A stretch of DNA of 64,000 nucleotides from the NCBI GenBank assembly GCA_037178975.1, contig JASJZH010000006.1, positions 3,100,001 through 3,164,000 of the forward strand, read 5' to 3'. Made by a program: the position numbers and the translations under genes. Position 1 is the stretch's first letter. Each line of letters opens with the position of its first letter. Source of the stretch: Oscheius tipulae (Eukaryota; Nematoda; Chromadorea; Rhabditida; Rhabditidae). The notes under the pieces were generated by a model, which saw only the letters and a list, made by a program, of their open reading frames with translations, ran no database searches and was not told where the DNA came from. This document shows positions 13,070-24,772 of the stretch, in pieces.

Positions 13070-15340
13070 CTACATGATATTGTGAGCTTGAGCTACTGCC
13101 AAAGCTCCATAGTTGAAGAGAAGTCGGGCGGCTGCTGCTGGGTCAAGTGGTCCAGGTAAGGCCATTGGACGGAGAGCCATCGGTGAGGACACTGTCGGCA
13201 TCAAGCTGCAAGATATTTGTTTGTTTAGTTGATACACTGGGTCATTCTCAAGATTTCAATACTTACTGTGGTGGCAACTGTGGAAGACGATCAGTGGCCA
13301 GTCCAGCAAACATGTTGGCTCGGTGAAGCTGAAGATTGGGCTCTTCTCCGGCATTCGACTGTCGTTTGAACTTGTTTCTTCGGTTTTGGAACCAAATCTT
13401 GACCTTAATATAAACTGTACGTTGTATTCGGTTACAATTACCTGAGTCTCGGTAAGGTTCAGCTTCTGAGCAAGATGGGCGCGTTCGCCACTGCTCAGGT
13501 AACGCTTCATGTCGAATGTCATCTCTAGTTGGGACACCTGAAAAAATAAATTACAAATGCAAGCACAAAACTAACCTGATGTCTACTGAACACAGTTCTG
13601 GTCTTTTTCTTTCTGCTGGAACTGTTCACATCGTGATGTCCATCATCGTCACTTCCCCGTCCTTCGCCAGTCTCATCGTCCTCTTCCTCCACATCCGAAT
13701 CCAACGGACTACCTCCCATGGAGTTACGATTGTCATGGGATATGTCTTTGCTCTAAAGTTTCATGACTAAGAATCCATTTACACAAACCTCATCCCTAAT
13801 TCCGGACAAAGCAGGCTCAGATCCTTGCTTGGAGCTGGTTTCTGAAAGACGCCATTGTTTATGAGTACGGTAGTAATCAAGACCTATGAACAATATTTTC
13901 CAGTGGCTTACGGCTACTAATTAAATTGAATGCGAGAGTCTTCACATCATTTCCTAGATTACATAGCGCCAATTAGATGTCGCCAAAACACGCTATTATC
14001 TCTTCTGAGAAGGAAGAATACGGTAGGCACGAGTCAAGACGGATTATGTCAAGGTTTAGTCTAGCATGTCGGTAAGCGCTTCCTCTGATTCTCGATCTCA
14101 AAAGAAATTTCAGTCTCTGAGTTGAACAGTTGTTCTCGAGCTCCAAAGTTCGTATTAGATTTCTGAATCAGTTTCAGACCGATGTCTTGAATGACGACAG
14201 TAGAGCATGGTCGAGTGATTTTCGAAAGACTTCAGGCGTTACTTTTTTCAGTATTGTAACTATTTGATTCGAATGCCTCAAAATAGCAAAAGAAAAGTCT
14301 AAGGAACACATGTTACATCTGTCAGGTGTGAACTGCCTTTGGCGGCACAACCTCGAGCGACCGATTAGTTGCAGAATATACGGAAGTACAGAGGACAAAG
14401 CTAATTGTCCTAGTAGGTGGTCGATCCTTATCTAATACTTCTTCTACCAAGTAATGCGGTCCTCTTTTTAGCGACCGACTCTTCTTAATTAGGCACAGAC
14501 CGTGTGCACTTTTGCCTTTGTTTCTCGGGTCAATCTGGTCGCCTCGAAAACAGTACCCCAATTATGAGACGCAGACGGGAATTTATGCAGAAAGGACCAT
14601 CTTCAAGAGGCGCTGCAATCCGAGACCGTCTTGCGATAATATGCCTTCCGCCTAAAGATCACAACGGCCGGCGGTATTTAATTTGAAGAGAATCTGGCAC
14701 CTCTGAGGTCAAGTTAGGTAACTTGCATAAGAGAAGGCCCATTATTGCAAATTGTAAACTAATCGTGGAACTACCAAAGCTGTCTCATTCAAACTCTTCT
14801 AGATCTTTTTCGAAGAAGGGTGCTAAAACCATGAGAATTGAATACTTATCAAACTTGACTCGTACTAGTTTTCAAGAAGACGAGAAGATCCATTCTATTG
14901 TAAAACTCACCAGACTGAGTGTTAGGTGATGTATCCGGCTTCTGCATCGTCTGTAACGATACCCAAGGTAGGAATGGAAATCCTGGATGTGTGAGAGAAG
15001 GTGCAATGGGAACGACTCCGGGGAGAATGCCATGATGGAAGAGAGCTGCCAGCTGAGGTAGTGCAACTCGTGGATCAAACATGGAAACTGCTGTATTGTC
15101 ACTCTCATGTCCATCTGAGGAAACTGATGGAGATCCGTGAGATCTGAAAATGACTCATTGAAAAGACCCATTATCTTTGATTCAAACGCTTTGAATATGA
15201 ACTCACTGCTTTCTGGAGTTGTCCAAGAGATCAAGAATGTTGAAACGAGCCTTGGCCAAAGTGACATCTTCGTTTCCGACAGTATTCTCAGCATCACTTG
15301 GCTCGATTTTACAAACAAGATCTGCTGAAGTATCCGCCAT
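13070..15340 (-). CDS. hmx: HMX/NK5-class homeodomain transcription factor
   Basis: Seven exons fit in phase: 15207-15340, 14911-15143, 13789-13841, 13576-13752, 13442-13537, 13267-13403 and 13070-13205 (966 bases, 321 residues). The homeodomain is at about residues 187-246. It is rich in HMX-diagnostic stretches: [32 protein letters not shown], and the recognition helix [23 protein letters not shown] proteins are DNA-binding regulators of neuronal and mesodermal fate; the nematode member is MLS-2. An N-terminal RFNILDLLD motif (residues 32-40) resembles the TN/EH1-like repressor motif of NK-type factors. An acidic block ([12 protein letters not shown]) sits just before the homeodomain. The tail is Pro/Ala-rich. 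Position 56 of the homeodomain region reads Phe (RRNKF) where vertebrate HMX has Trp. Intron 2 is about 1.1 kb, unusually long for the window, and may hold regulatory elements. Confidence 0.93.
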
Positions 15341-17387
15341 CTGTAAGATAACTGTTACTAGAGGAAACAAGAGGGATAAACAGTCAAAACAGAAGTGAGA
15401 AAGCAAACTAATGAAGCGGGTTATTTTTCTGTTACAATCGGTTGTAAGTCATTGCCAATTATGACAGGTGGTAACTTGGTATTTTTGTCTACAGACTATG
15501 CGTACTGGAATGACAATAGTGAAAGTGATTCAATGAGACTACTCACAACTCGGTTAGCGAAAAGAGGCTGCGGATCCTGGAGGAAGACAAAACAGCTTTT
15601 GGACAAGACTCCGCCCCGACTACGGTAGGGATATCCACAAATGGGCGCCTCTCCAAAAGGGGCCGATTAGGCTAATTACCCTAAGTATATTCTAACGAAC
15701 GTATCATTCTAATTGTGCTACAGGTTGGGTTAATAATGTCATGATAGTGTATCAGTGATAACTGTAAAACTTTAAAAGACTTTGTGTCGGGTCGGTCGAG
15801 ATTGCGGCGATTTGCGCAAATCGACATTGGCGTTAAAATAACTGGCCTGATAGAGGAGAAATGGTTTTGAGACGAGTTTTCTCGCGAGAGTGACCGGGTG
15901 AGTGACATTAGTGTTAAAGGAGGAGGGTTCTGACCAACACTTTCGAGATTCATTACGTAAATTATCTGGAAATGTGTTGCTGTGGAAGCCTTAATCGGCT
16001 GACTTACATTAATTAGAGGTCAGCTAGGGGGATTTCCAGGTGTCATATTAACAGGTAATCCGAAAATGGCTCCAGGAGTGGTTGTGCACACCCGGTTCAA
16101 TTTAGACAAGCTTGGTAACGGCCAAAAATTTGAAAGACCGACGGAGAAGTATAAGCAGGAAACATTCTCAGTATTCAGAATAAAGAAACAGAACAAAGCC
16201 TGTTCTTGCGTAAAATGAGGCGGACAAACACCGTTTGACGACTCGGATCTTCTGCATATACGTAGACTATAATTGCTGTCAAAAACGTTAAGCCTATTAA
16301 CATTTGACACTTTTCTCACTAGGGGGCTTCCGAAACAATGGCTTGCTGGAAGATATACTTGTCAAGCCGTCATGGGATTAATTATGAGTTGCGTTCACAC
16401 CATGTCACACAAGATGCACTCCCAGTAGGAGATTTCGCGCCGGAAGTAAGCAGGCATCATACCCCGCAGTGTTGTTCAACGCTAATTACGGTGAGGACAG
16501 GGTACCCATGTTCTGTTCACACAGTTCACTCCTCGTTGCTCTTCCGAGAGAACCTATAATAAAAGCGACAAATGCTTCTGGCAAGTGTTGCGGTTACGAT
16601 CCTTTGCTTGACCGGAAATGTTTGCTGTTCCCACGGATAGTACAGAAAGAATCGAGGTGTTAAGAGCAACCTGTACAATAGAAGGCGCGAATCTAATTAG
16701 GGTAGAAAAGCCGACGGAAGGCCTTGACCATCAAACTCGGGATAAATTCAAACGAGACTCTGGCACATATGAACCATAAAACATCTTCGCACTTGAGTCT
16801 CTTTGTACGCCCGACGCGCACAGATGTCCGACTTTCTTGTGTTGCGAGTTTGAATCGATGTCTCTGATCAGAATTGATGGCTTGACTTCATATAGTTTAT
16901 GCCCAGGATAAACCAAAAGAGATATATTGACGGAACAAATTTGCAGGACTAATCTGCTTTCAAATGACAGTTTGCATAGGTTCATTTATCATGCGGGTTC
17001 TAAACTTAAGTTGACCTACAGCAGCGATTCTTTAGATCACTGGTCGTGTGATCTGCAGTGAGTTTTGAGAAAGACTAACTATAAGTGACATTCGGCCCCA
17101 ATGTCCCCCATGTCAATTATCGTAAAAGAGAGGAATATCCATCTCAGGATAAGAGGCAAATTAGCCGTGCTGATGCCAACATCTACCAAGACCATTGTGT
17201 CAATTATTGAGCCTCCGCAAATGGCATTCGTCAATTCTCACTAAAAACCTCAACAGCTGTTAACTGGGAGTGTATCAACTGTTATTACAAAAAAGAAGGG
17301 ATAGGTTCGTGAACCGGAATCGGCATTAGGCAAATGAACTGACTGCCAATGGGTAGAGGAACAACTGTTGCGCAACCAAACCATTGC
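15341..17387. other. Upstream region of the HMX gene; no gene seen
   Basis: About 2 kb between the minus-strand HMX start (15340) and the plus-strand chitin-binding gene start (17388). The two genes are divergent, so this is probably a shared promoter region. The small open frames here look like chance. I see no TATA box or repeat that I would defend. Confidence 0.4.
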
Positions 17388-18695
17388 ATGCGTCTGACTA
17401 CTTCTTTCACGTTTTTGTGTATTCTTCCTTTAACTATCTCTACTTGTGTTGTTGGTAGGAAACTTTTTTTGTTTCACACAAATTCAGTTGAGTATAAATG
17501 CATCGCAGGCGGGTCGGACTATACACAAGCTAATAGAGATGACTGCAGGTACGATGCTTTTGTAAGCAATTTATGTTTAGCCGATTTGTGCACTGTTCTC
17601 TTGGACAGACAACTTATTGGCAGTGCAGAAAAGGATATATTTTTGACTCTTGCCAACAGGTACAGAGCCAAATAGATAAGTGAATCAGATGTTTTTGACC
17701 TGTGTTCGAGTGAATTCGAATAATCCACGTTATGAATGCTTCAGTGCTACAGATATGCAGTGTGTTGTCCAGAAGGAAAGACCATTTGATTTGTTACAGG
17801 TGAGCACTTCCGTTTAGGTTGAAAGAGTTCATTCCAGTTAAACAAGGCGGAAGTCATTGTAGATCAGGGTGACTTGTATAGAAAGTGACGTTGTCTGACT
17901 CATGAGAACTGATATTTAAAAAAAAGTCATTATTTCAGGCACCTCCAGAACTTATTCCTACTGCTGCTCCAACAACTACTTCAACTACAACGACATCGAA
18001 ACCTGCAGTTGTGTCACCGCTACTGCAGACGTTATTTTCCAACGGGGCTTTACCACCCAATTTAATGTCGTCTTATAACCCCAATCTTTATGGCGAGGTG
18101 TTCTGACTCATGGAAAAACTTGTGCTGTTCAGGTCCCGGAATAGGAATGTCAACCAGTGGTCTTGGCTTCAACATGAACCTCAACTACAATCCACTCATG
18201 GGATGGGGTGTTAATTCTAATGTTGCCTACGCAATCATAACCAACTCAATATAATATTCAGTTAGCTCTTGAGACGCCATGGTCAACTATGCTAGCTCCA
18301 TTACTAGGATTGCCTATGATTCCAACAGCTGGAATGCCTTTCATGCCAGGAATGGGTTTGGGGCTACCAGGGATGGGCATGGGAATGCTCGGAACGGGTA
18401 TGGGCATGCCTGGGATGAGACTTGGAATGGCTGGAATGGGTTTCCAGCCAATGATGAGTGGAATGATGGGATCAATGCCAGGAATGCCTTTTTCGCCCAT
18501 GTTCAGTCCCCCAAAGCAGAAAGCAGCTCAGCTGATGGTGTCGGTGCGGTGGAAGAATGCCGGTAATCTCTACTAACTAATGAGACAAAAAGGGCGTTTC
18601 CAGTTCGTGTCAATGCTTGTGTTCCGACTGATCCGTGGCCAGGCAGCACCCTTCCTATCACACCTCCAACCAAAATCGATGAGAATGTCTCCTGA
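17388..18695 (+). CDS. Secreted chitin-binding (peritrophin-type) protein with Met/Gly/Pro-rich tail
   Basis: Eight exons fit in phase: 17388-17454, 17488-17548, 17581-17679, 17745-17799, 17939-18092, 18133-18221, 18262-18562 and 18604-18695 (918 bases, 305 residues). A signal peptide (MRLTTSFTFLCILPLTISTC) is followed by a cysteine domain, DDCSRFVHCSLGQTTYWQC then KGYIFDSC. This has the spacing and aromatic residues of a CBM14/ChtBD2 chitin-binding domain. Next come a Thr-rich linker (PTAAPTTTSTTTT), an Asn-rich segment, and a low-complexity block at about residues 190-245 built of GM, PGM and GLPG units. The C-terminus reads VPTDPWPGSTLPITPP. It is likely part of cuticle, eggshell or gut matrix. 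The exon ending at 18092 keeps frame only with a GC donor. The in-frame ATG at 17349 was rejected because it buries the signal peptide. Confidence 0.8.
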
Positions 18696-18755
18696 TAAAA
18701 GCTTCTCTTTAAATGTTTTTTTATCGACATGACAGGAAGAAGGGAGAAAATTTGC

Positions 18756-19520
18756 TCAAACGCAAAGATGAGCAAAGAAAACAGACACTATTCCTATGAC
18801 CACGTCAGCAGCTGACAGAATCAAAGCTCCCACAGCCAGCCAAAATGAGTAGCCGAGCTAAATGATTAAAATAGAAAGTGACGAATACACAAAAAACCTG
18901 TCCTGGCGCCTCAGCTGGATACGGAGTTGAACCACTGGCAGTCTCACCGTAGATAACAAATTCCTTTCCATTAACTCCGTAGACAATCACGGAAATTGCT
19001 AATAGCTGAAGAAAATTGAAAAAAAAATGAAAAAGATACTAACGATGGTAGAAACGATGGCGACCGGCACAATAGGATGAATAAGACATTTCTTGAAACA
19101 GCAAGTTAGCCTGAAACGTATCTCAACTTCCAATAACAGTAATCTTTACAGTGTGACCAAGTTCCAAGCAAGAGCTATAACTTGCGCGAACATCGCCAGC
19201 CACATGCAAACGATGACGACGTGTTGCCAGTTGGGAATACTCTAAGACCATCTAATGGCTATATCGGACAACATCTTACGTCCCACCAACGACTACAGTC
19301 GTCCCCTTTCAAAAACTTTGCGCAAGAATATGACATGAGTCCTTCTCCTTGGGAGAAGATGTTTGCCTTATCCTTTCCGGTATCGATGGTCCAACCTGAT
19401 TTGTTTTTATACATGTACAACAATCTGGATACCTGGAGTGAACAATGCAGTAGCCGTAAGCGCCAGAGTAGCGAGCATTACCAGCCCGTAGATTATCTGA
19501 CCAATTGTGGAAATACACAT
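18756..19520 (-). CDS. Clc-like claudin family four-helix protein, copy A
   Basis: Six exons fit in phase: 19433-19520, 19280-19395, 19150-19241, 19044-19110, 18898-19005 and 18756-18857 (573 bases, 190 residues). Four transmembrane helices are visible: IIYGLVMLATLALTATALF, VVIVCMWLAMFAQVIALAW, a helix from the 19044-19110 and 18898-19005 exons (VPVAIVSTILLAISVIVYG), and YSFWLAVGALILSAADVVIG. The first extracellular loop carries W, then GLMSYSC, then C and WW. This matches the claudin W-GLW-C-C pattern in the variant seen in all copies here. Claudins seal paracellular junctions, and the Clc-like family (claudin-like in Caenorhabditis) is the nearest named group. The ATG sits just inside a possible splice acceptor (TTTCTAG), so an untranslated or short leader exon upstream is possible. 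Confidence 0.85.
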
Positions 19521-20297
19521 CTTTCTCTAGAAAATGGTCAATTCCAAAAAGGAAGTAGGACTGAAATGGTGGCTCGGTTTGAAAAGGAAGGAAAATGGTC
19601 CAGCACTACGCAATGAATTCTGGTGGGAAATGACACTTTGCCTGTCGCCAAATTGGTGTGATATGAATTAAGAGTCCATAAACAGCCAATTCGACTAGGA
19701 GCAAGCGCGTCCATATCACAACTAAGTTCCTGTATTGAATCACTGTCTTTTATATTCTCCAGATTCTTTGCCTTCACTTCTCGTCATTAGCTTGATGAAT
19801 CATTGTAATTTTATGCACAGAATTAGAAGTTAACTATTACACAAGTAGCAAAAGACAAGGGGCGGCTAGTGACACATATGTAACATTTTCGAATAACTTT
19901 CGTTAAGAGTTAAGCAGTATTTTTTTAAACCGTTCTTTGCCAGTGCTGCGCAAAACCAGATTTATTTAATGCTAGTGCCTTAGATTAAAGCTTCTTACTG
20001 TCTATGAATTTTATCCTTCTGGTATAACTGTTTTTAGTAAAAATGGCACCTAAAATTTGTTGGGGTGCACTCTTAATGCATATTGTATAGATAGGACGCA
20101 TCAATAGTCCAATAGTTACATACCTGCATGTTACAACTCACAAGTTAGTAAAGTATCTTGTCTGTATTTCAGTCAGAATACACTCATCGTCTGACAGTTC
20201 CATTGTTATTAAAGACTTTTGAACACGTGTGGATAATGCGGAGGCGACGATTTATTACATTCTTCAAAAAGTACATGTAGGCATGCGTAAAGAACAC

Positions 20298-20903
20298 TTA
20301 TAAGTGGTGTCTTCCAAGGAACACTGTAATTCCTCCTACGAGCACATCAGCGGCAGAAAGGCATAAGGCCCCAATAGCCATCCAAAAGGACCATCCAAGC
20401 TCAGGTTGCTGACCATTTGTTTTTGGCCACAAATTCTTGTAACTACAGACAAATGTGATGATTGATGCGAGAAGGAAGGCTAGGATGAGAAGAGAGAAGA
20501 GGGAAAGTGGATGAATCAGCCACTTTTTGCAACAGCATGCAAAACTGAAATTGATCGATTTGATAGGAGACAGATTGACTGTACCATGTGAAAAGATTCC
20601 AAGCTAGGGCAATACATTCGAGAGCCATTGCGACACACATCATGACTGCAACAGCACGACGCCAGTTGGAAGAGTTCTAAAAACGTTTTGAATGCATTTG
20701 ACGAAAGATTGATTTACTTCCCACCAGTGCTCACATTCATTGCCATTGTAAACACAAGAGAACGGCATAATTCCAGCATGGGTTCCTTTGATATCCTTGA
20801 GATCAGCCCAGCTGTTAGTAAATGTTGCGATTGCAGTGAGTACCAGACAGCCGACCATAAGGACTCCATAGACTAGTTGGCCGCAGCACGAAAATATACA
20901 CAT
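20298..20903 (-). CDS. Clc-like claudin family four-helix protein, copy B
   Basis: Three exons fit in phase: 20718-20903, 20585-20676 and 20298-20544 (525 bases, 174 residues). It starts MCIFSCCGQLVYGVLMVGCL, closely parallel to the neighbouring copies. The loop carries NSWADLKD, GIMPFSC, then C..WWE. Helix 2 ends LAWNLFT and is followed by a basic, Cys-rich turn, ACCCKKWLIHPLSLF, almost identical to copies A and C. The last helix is LGWSFWMAIGALCLSAADVL. It lacks the two late introns of copy A, so introns were lost or gained after duplication. It probably forms part of an epithelial junction with its neighbours. The start is well supported by alignment to the other copies. Confidence 0.88.
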
Positions 20904-21648
20904 TCTTCTGAAAACGTCTCTTTCAAAAAGTAGCTGAAATGGACAAAAAAGGTAAACACAGGCAGCGCTTGTATCAGTGAGCCCTTTCGATTGATTCACG
21001 GGCTAGTCTTAAATATTGCTTATCAGCTCGATTTCCACTACCTATCGCGGAAAAATCCCGTGTGAATCACTCAAAACGTCATTTGGGTGTATACTTACTA
21101 AATACCAAAATGAATAATCAAGAGAATAGAGTGATTTTAGGTCCAGGAAGATACGTGAACACTGAAGCTGGTATTGCAAGCCGGAAACAGATGAATCAGA
21201 ACACTTTGCCTAAGGAAGTGCCAAGTCTGTTGCAAACCAGTTTAGCCATGAATAGACGATACTAAACGTGAGGAATTCTGTCTCCGCAGGAACGCTTATA
21301 CTAACTAAATATTTTCTATTTTGATGACAGTCGGCCAGATAAGGATGCTTCGAACGGACAAAAACATGGCCTGGCTGTTGTTATTCTGGGGTAAAACTAT
21401 CTGACAGATGAATAACGCTCAGACTTTCATACGTGTTGTTTTTGACTTCTCAAATTTTTCTGAGCTCCCGTTGCATTGCCAAATGAACGTACTAGATATC
21501 GACAAACATAATTTATTTCATCAAATGCAAAAGAACCCGGATTAGATGCAGGAGGGAATCCACCGTCATGGTAAGGAAACCGGCAATTGTGGAATATCAC
21601 AGTTGAACAAAACAAGGGAAAAGATTGTGCTTCGAGATGTTGATAGTT

Positions 21649-22356
21649 TTACAGCCCGCTTTCTCCTAGACATACAGTCATGGCCCCAACGATCACATCG
21701 GCCAAGGCGACAACTGCTGCTCCCACAGCCATCCAGAAGGACCACCCGAGAGTAATATCGAATGAATTGTTGAAATTTGAGCCTTCTTAAAAAACAGTCA
21801 GACTCGGCGCGAATAGGATTCTTACGGAAAACGTCCTTGTTGTTGATGCCGTACACGATCAGTCCCGCTGTTAGGCAAACAGTAATGATCAAAGCAAAAA
21901 GAGTCAGCGGGTGGATGATGTACTTTTTACAGCAGCAGGCGAAACTGAAAAATATTTTGAGGTAACTGCTCAAACAGAAAGTAAGAGCCATCAGTAAATA
22001 GAACGAAACTCACAAGGTGACAATGTTCCAGATTAAGGCAATGATTTCAACGATGAGAGCGACGATCATGAGAATAACGACAGCTTTCTGCCATCCAGGA
22101 ATGTTATTCCACCAGTCTTGGCATTTGTCTCCTCCGGAATGACTAACACAGTTCCATGGCATCAAACCAGTATTTGGCTCAGTTTGTGAGCTTAGATGCA
22201 GAGTGTTTTTGGTATCAGACCAACCTAAAATGATCAAATGCTTTGGAAATTAGGAGCAAATCTACTGCTTGTGAAAAGAGCAATGGCTGTCAAAGCCAGA
22301 CATGCGAGCATAAGCAGGCCATAGATGATCTGTCCACACATAGAGAAGCAGCACAT
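21649..22356 (-). CDS. Clc-like claudin family four-helix protein, copy C
   Basis: Four exons fit in phase: 22266-22356, 22014-22224, 21826-21944 and 21649-21782 (555 bases, 184 residues). The start reads MCCFSMCGQIIYGLLMLACL. The loop has SSWSD, GLMPWNC (the closest to the classic claudin GLW motif), then C and DWWNN. Helix 2 is VVILMIVALIVEIIALIWNI, followed by ACCCKKYIIHPLTLF, then the third helix and GWSFWMAVGAAVVALADVI. The acceptor before the last exon is ambiguous by one codon (AAGAAG). Family and junctional role are as for the adjacent copies. Copies A, B and C lie head to tail, about 0.8 kb apart. Confidence 0.88.
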
Positions 22357-22438
22357 TTCCTGCAAAAATGTGATGTTTGTGAGAGGAACGGTGATGAGTG
22401 AAAGATAAGAAAGCTATTTAGTTGAGTAAGTCGTAAGG

Positions 22439-22711
22439 TTAAATAGACGTCTTCTTGACCTTAAGGAGGCGGCCCGCTTTGTTACGAAAGATGGGGGATC
22501 GTTGCGCGCAGCTGCTTGGTGAGCGTCGATTATTCACAAAACAAACAGGTAAATATCGGCTGCCATCGGGTTGACGCATCGCACTCTGGCTCAGGAAACG
22601 ACCGACGTTACTCCTCGTAACCAGAAATTTGAGCTCTTCTATGTCACCCAAACAGGGACATGGATACGCTGCAGCAGCCGAAAATAGACAAAAGAACGAA
22701 CAAATGAGCAA
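22439..22711 (-). CDS. Possible secreted protein, start exon not found
   Basis: An open frame reads HLLLICSFFCLFSAAAA, a good signal-peptide core. A short basic protein with CPCLGD, VCFVNN and SSCAQR follows, ending KVKKTSI. There is no ATG before an in-frame stop upstream, so a 5' exon must supply the start if the gene is real. A TTAG|TTC acceptor-like site lies just before the frame. It lies about 80 bases upstream of claudin copy C on the same strand. Family unknown. Confidence 0.3.
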   Translation of the reverse strand: MLICSFFCLFSAAAAYPCPCLGDIEELKFLVTRSNVGRFLSQSAMRQPDGSRYLPVCFVNNRRSPSSCAQRSPIFRNKAGRLLKVKKTSI

Positions 22712-24121
22712 AAGGTGAACTAAGTGAACAGACTTCCAACCTGTTCCAGGCTGTCAGATGTGCTAAACAAGTTAATACGACTTTAGACTCAGAAACATGT
22801 TGGATGGACTGTATTAACTCTGAGCATCACAACAATCATGAAAAATGTAAAATACAGGGGAAACTTGGTGTGAAGAACAGACATGCTCACTTTGAACTGG
22901 TTGGGCGTGTCAACCGACGTTCCTTTTGTACAGATGGTTATCAAATAGCTTACAGAGACGTCAAGGTGAATCAGAGCCAGGGGGTCACCTCGTACCCACA
23001 ATGACTAGCTGTCTTCGCCATTAAAAATTCCTATCAGGCCCTACATTACAAGAGTAACGCATCCGTCACGAGGTGACACATAGCCTTTACGAACAAGGAA
23101 AGACCTCACAGACCATGATGTCTTATTTTGGCGATTCCTAGGCGACGCTACTAAAAATTAGAGCAGAAGCGAGTCTACTGAATAAAGAACGTGTTTGTGT
23201 TTTTTCGTTCTTTTGCCCTTGAAAATGGGAAGAGCACTGTAGAAATGTAGGAGGACGTTGGTGATGAGTGGGGACTACACAGTTTAGATTCCAACTTTGG
23301 GGTCGCCTGACGACGTGTATGAACAGCTGGCGTAGTGACGCGTCTATAATAATCATGAACACTCGGAAACCATTGATATGCAGCATCCAATCCTATTGTC
23401 AGACACCGTTCATAAAATAACAACGACATTTCATTTAACATTTCACTTTTCAACCTTCAGAAATCTTGGAACTGTTTTCGAGACCACATTCAGAGAGATG
23501 TCATCGTTTCCGAATTCCAAAAAATGAATGACTAGGCTTTGGCTCTTATCTTCTTGAGTTCCCCAGTCGCTGGTAAGCGCCAAGTGATGTATTGAAATTG
23601 GAAAGTCAAGAGATAGATACGCCAATTTCAACGCAATGCATGGTGTTCGAAAACAACAAATATTGAGCTGAGGGACTGAAGTGATCGTGTATTACCTTCC
23701 AACAATGCCACGAAATCAGTTATTTCAGCCCAGCAGCAAGTCCCGATTCTATTCGATCATGAGGCTATGTAAGTTTGGAAATTGTCTGATGAAGAGATGG
23801 AGAGTTTGTAAACGTTGTACTCTGTCAGGTTGCTCGCAGTTAAATCTCATTACTGAATCTCTTTGTGTTCCGACCAACAACTGGAATCGTAAAAAATGTT
23901 TGTTCTTTCGCGCTTAGGCTAGCAGTGTCACAGTGTCAATCTTTTCATGAGTCACTTTATAACAACTTTCAAAGCTTGAAAGCTCGCTTAGTTTTTTTTA
24001 AAGAAACTTTAGCTAATAGATATATGATACAATGATGATAGAATGAATATAGTAGGACCGATAACCCGGTTGTGTAAGGAATATTATCATTGGTCACAGG
24101 TGCACGAGTTTGTCAACCGAA
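22712..24121. other. Intergenic; no supportable gene
   Basis: Several frames of 60 to 90 codons occur on both strands. None has a signal peptide, a domain or consistent splice sites. No repeat array was seen. Confidence 0.4.
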
Positions 24122-24772
24122 TCAGAAGTTCTCGACAAGACTCTGGACTTCCGGACTGAGTCTACACGGACTGAGACTCCTGCGAATCTGGTCATAGTCC
24201 GGAGGAGGAATGTCCATTAACTTTAAAAGAGTTCCCCTACTTATTAATGGTCTTTCTCTCCTAACTGGGGTACAAGGCTCTTTAACAAGTTCTCCTAGCT
24301 GAGGGTTGGATCGGCTGGTGGTTAATTTCTTCGATGTAGGACACTTTAGGAAGTTGTTGTTATTGTTGTTATTATTGATGACTGAAGGTATTTCCGCAGA
24401 GCCCGAACATTCTGTCAACGTTATCTATAATGAAGCTCCTTTAGAAATTCAGCCATTTTTCTCACCTTGGCCATTTTTTTGACGATTACCACGGCTTCCG
24501 CTTCATTGTTCTCCCGAATGTGGCCCGGGCCTGCAGAGCTGAAAAAAAAAGGTTTAAGAGTGAAGACTAGAGGTAAAAGATTACTTTGAAGAGGTTTACA
24601 ACTGCTCGCTTTTTGAGTTCAGTTCTGTAACAGCTTTCGCCGTTTATTACTTCCGCTCAATCTGATACAAAAGGGTAGCGTCAAAAAGACATGCCAACAT
24701 GAGAAATACAAACCTGCTTCTCGGTCGAAAGTCGTGCACTTTCAATGTGTCAGCTTCTAACGTAGTAGACAT
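24122..24772 (-). CDS. Hypothetical protein with an Asn run and SLSP motifs
   Basis: The last two exons are solid: 24466-24538 (GPGHIRENNEAEAVVIVKKM) and 24122-24424. The final exon encodes a run of eight Asn (mixed AAC/AAT codons), then KCPTSKKLTTSRSN, a basic TPVRRERPLISRG segment, IPPPDYDQIRRSL and the tail LSPEVQSLVENF. The likely first exon begins at the ATG at 24772 (MSTTLEADTLKVHDF). How it joins the middle exon is unresolved: two readings need introns shorter than 30 bases. Lack of a signal peptide and the TP/SP sites suggest a phosphorylated intracellular protein. Not recognised. Confidence 0.5.

Noticed and set aside
24570-24660. Introns under 30 bases in the hypothetical gene at 24.1-24.8 kb
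   Set aside because: They are required only by two competing guesses at the join. I left the structure open instead of claiming ultra-short introns.
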